Part shown: positions 5,800 to 6,915 of the stretch, in pieces
Numbering within the stretch: the first letter of the stretch is position 1
Layout: every line of letters starts with the position of its first letter
DNA from: an uncultured Eubacteriales bacterium
GTDB lineage: Bacteria > Bacillota > Clostridia > Oscillospirales > Acutalibacteraceae
Direction: 5' to 3'
DNA: 6,915 bases
Assembly (NCBI GenBank): GCA_934444895.1
Contig: CAKSDA010000084.1
Coordinates: 1 to 6,915 of the forward strand
Notes under the pieces: generated by a model
Databases searched by the model: none
Told to the model about the DNA's origin: nothing
What the model saw: the letters and a program-made list of their open reading frames with translations, nothing else
Position numbers and translations under genes: made by a program

Positions 5800-6771
5800 C
5801 TAATTCCCTCTTTTAACATCTCTTTTTTCTGCGCGTTCATAAGCTTTAATAATTTCCATAACAAGCTTATGCCTTACAACATCCCGTCCGCTCAGTTTAA
5901 CAATTGAAATTCCCTCAACCCCTTTTAGCACGGACAATATATCATTAAGACCGGATTTTTTCCCATCCGGTAAATCTATCTGGGTTATGTCACCGGTAAC
6001 AACCGCCTTTGAATTATAACCCAAACGGGTCAAAAACATTTTCATCTGCTCGCGGCTGGTATTTTGTGCCTCATCCAAAATGATAAAACTGTCATCAAGG
6101 GTTCTTCCGCGCATGTATGCAAGCGGCGCTACCTCAATATCTCCTCTTTCCTGATATCTTGCAAAGGCCTCGGCGCCGAACATGTCAAAAAGTGCGTCGT
6201 ACAAAGGTCTTAGATACGGGTCGACCTTTTGCTGCAAATCTCCCGGCAAAAAGCCAAGCTTTTCACCGGCCTCCACTGCGGGGCGCGTAAGTATAATTCT
6301 GCTCACCTGTTTTGCGCGAAAAGCTTTTACTGCCATTGCAACCGCAAGATATGTTTTTCCGGTTCCGGCAGGCCCGTAACCTATTGTTATTGTGCTTTTT
6401 TCTATTGAATCAAGATATTTTCTCTGCCCCAAAGTTTTAGGCTTAATCGGTTTCCCTTTTGATGTCACACATATACAGTCGGAATCCGCAATAAGGTTTA
6501 CTTTATCATCGTTTCCGTCGTCAACAAGAGAAAAAATATAATGAAGGTTTTGCTCGGTAATTGTTTCACCTTTTTCAATAAGGGCTATAAGCCCGTTCAC
6601 AGCTTTTTTGGCTAATGAAACATTTTCTTCATTACCGCAGATTTTTATTTCCCCGGAATGAGAAGAAATGCTGACATTGTACTTTTTTTCGATTTCTTTC
6701 GCATTTACATCCAGGTTTCCGAAAAGGCTGATAATATCCTCCGCTCGTTCTATATTAACGGACTGTTCCAA
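5800..6771 (-). CDS. phoH: PhoH family ATPase (PhoH-like / YbeZ-like)
   Basis: 323 residues, full length for the PhoH/PhoL family of P-loop ATPases; E. coli YbeZ is the counterpart and is encoded beside ybeY, as here. The N-terminal KH-like segment (about 10-65, with LFGNLDVNAKEIEKKYNVSI at 16-35) is followed by the helicase-like ATPase core: Walker A GPAGTGKT at 133-140, TRPAVEAGEKLGFLPGD at 162-178, Walker B FIILDEAQN at 229-237 (Asp233, Glu234), and TGDITQIDLP at 259-268 near the end of the core. It is thought to assist YbeY in RNA or ribosome processing; the precise reaction is not established. Start is TTG at 6771-6769: an in-frame TAA lies two codons upstream and the first residues match the usual beginning of the family. 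A GGGGGA element precedes it by about 9 bases. First gene of the visible cluster; its stop is 2 bases from the ybeY start. Confidence 0.96.
   Translation of the reverse strand: MEQSVNIERAEDIISLFGNLDVNAKEIEKKYNVSISSHSGEIKICGNEENVSLAKKAVNGLIALIEKGETITEQNLHYIFSLVDDGNDDKVNLIADSDCICVTSKGKPIKPKTLGQRKYLDSIEKSTITIGYGPAGTGKTYLAVAMAVKAFRAKQVSRIILTRPAVEAGEKLGFLPGDLQQKVDPYLRPLYDALFDMFGAEAFARYQERGDIEVAPLAYMRGRTLDDSFIILDEAQNTSREQMKMFLTRLGYNSKAVVTGDITQIDLPDGKKSGLNDILSVLKGVEGISIVKLSGRDVVRHKLVMEIIKAYERAEKRDVKRGN
5806..5811 (-). promoter_or_regulatory. Ribosome binding site deciding the TTG start of ybeY
   Basis: AGAGGG on the minus strand, inside the last codons of phoH, 8 bases before TTG at 5797-5795. The first ATG of the frame is at codon 15, in the middle of the conserved region KLPTGFRML, and would cut off the N-terminal strand; hence TTG is preferred. 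Confidence 0.6.
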
Positions 6772-6779
6772 GTTTTAAT

Positions 6780-6785
6780 TCCCCC
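6780..6785 (-). promoter_or_regulatory. Weak ribosome binding site deciding the TTG start of phoH
   Basis: GGGGGA on the minus strand, 8-9 bases before TTG at 6771-6769. It pairs with the 16S tail partly by G-U wobble rather than as the canonical GGAGG. No in-frame ATG or GTG lies between the upstream TAA and this TTG. Confidence 0.5.
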
Positions 6786-6828
6786 AGTAAAATATAGGCA
6801 AACAGTGATAAATCCGAATCTGTTTTTT

Positions 6829-6855
6829 AAACGCCAATTTTTTCACATGGCGTTT
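6829..6855. repeat. Inverted repeat with 7-bp arms upstream of phoH
   Basis: AAACGCC (6829-6835) and GGCGTTT (6849-6855) are perfect complements around a 13-base AT-rich loop. In neither direction is the stem followed by a proper T-tract: on the minus strand it runs into A's. It therefore does not look like an intrinsic terminator. It may be a leader-RNA hairpin or a protein site, or chance. Confidence 0.45.
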
Positions 6856-6867
6856 GTTAAAATACTC

Positions 6868-6887
6868 GGTAATCCGCTAGGATTACC
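6868..6887. repeat. Perfect dyad GGTAATCC-GCTA-GGATTACC
   Basis: Two 8-base arms, fully complementary, around a 4-base loop. On the plus strand the stem is followed by TGTG then TTTTT (6892-6896); on the minus strand by GAGTATTTT. Either could make a modest terminator, perhaps for a gene lying just beyond the window, but the arms are also of the size of an operator. The truncated context prevents a choice. Confidence 0.5.
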
Positions 6888-6915
6888 TGTGTTTTTGCCT
6901 CGCCCTGTAAAAAAT

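Larger units (their letters stand above)
6772..6915. other. Region upstream of phoH, no gene recognised
   Basis: 144 bases up to the window edge. The three minus-strand frames are each closed within about 75 bases and I could not recognise the end of YqfD or another neighbour in them. On the plus strand a frame from ATG at 6847 stays open to the edge for 23 codons but has no Shine-Dalgarno. A TATATT hexamer (6791-6796, minus strand) would place the transcript start on the ribosome binding site, so it is not called a promoter. Confidence 0.4.

Noticed and set aside
6791..6796. TATATT on the minus strand as a -10 box for phoH
   Set aside because: The predicted transcript start would fall on the ribosome binding site at 6780-6785, and the -35 position has a poor match.
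6847..6915. Plus-strand reading frame from ATG, open to the window edge (23 codons)
   Set aside because: No Shine-Dalgarno, begins inside an inverted repeat, runs through the second dyad, and shows no recognisable family. Too short to support.

Overview
The window looks like ordinary chromosomal core sequence from a low-GC, Gram-positive, anaerobic-type Firmicute, most likely class Clostridia. The evidence is AT-rich DNA, Shine-Dalgarno-led starts including two TTG starts, and a compact minus-strand cluster in the order phoH - ybeY - era - yqzL - recO - mutS2, which is a characteristic Firmicutes gene order. The style of the YbeY and YqzL proteins leans towards the Ruminococcaceae/Oscillospiraceae side of the class, but that placement is an impression, not a measurement.

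Layout, left to right. Bases 2-643 on the plus strand carry the last 213 codons of a type I glyceraldehyde-3-phosphate dehydrogenase gene whose 5' part lies outside the window. A strong, nearly perfect hairpin with T-tracts on both sides (678-717) follows and can serve as a terminator for both converging transcription units. From 886 to 6771 everything is on the minus strand: mutS2 (886-3273), recO (3289-4053), a small yqzL-like gene (3998-4159) overlapping the start of recO by 56 bases, era (4319-5242), ybeY (5310-5797) and phoH (5800-6771). Transcription of this group runs right to left. The last 144 bases, upstream of phoH, hold two inverted repeats but no recognisable gene.

How the genes fit together. 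PhoH (YbeZ-like ATPase), YbeY (metal-dependent endoribonuclease) and Era (GTPase) form a module concerned with 16S rRNA 3'-end maturation and 30S assembly. RecO is a recombination mediator. MutS2 with its Smr domain has been tied both to suppressing recombination and, in Bacillus subtilis, to dealing with collided ribosomes, so the operon spans ribosome biogenesis or quality control and DNA repair.

The two points that a routine annotation would miss or get wrong are these. ybeY is split by a one-base frameshift at a GGGG run (5561-5564 on the plus strand); restoring one G gives a normal 162-residue YbeY with its three-histidine metal site, so this is a sequence error, a real mutation, or a slippage site. 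Also, a 53-codon yqzL-like gene, too short for common length cut-offs, sits between era and recO and overlaps recO. I saw no mobile element, CRISPR array, tRNA or rRNA, and no convincing sign of a new system.
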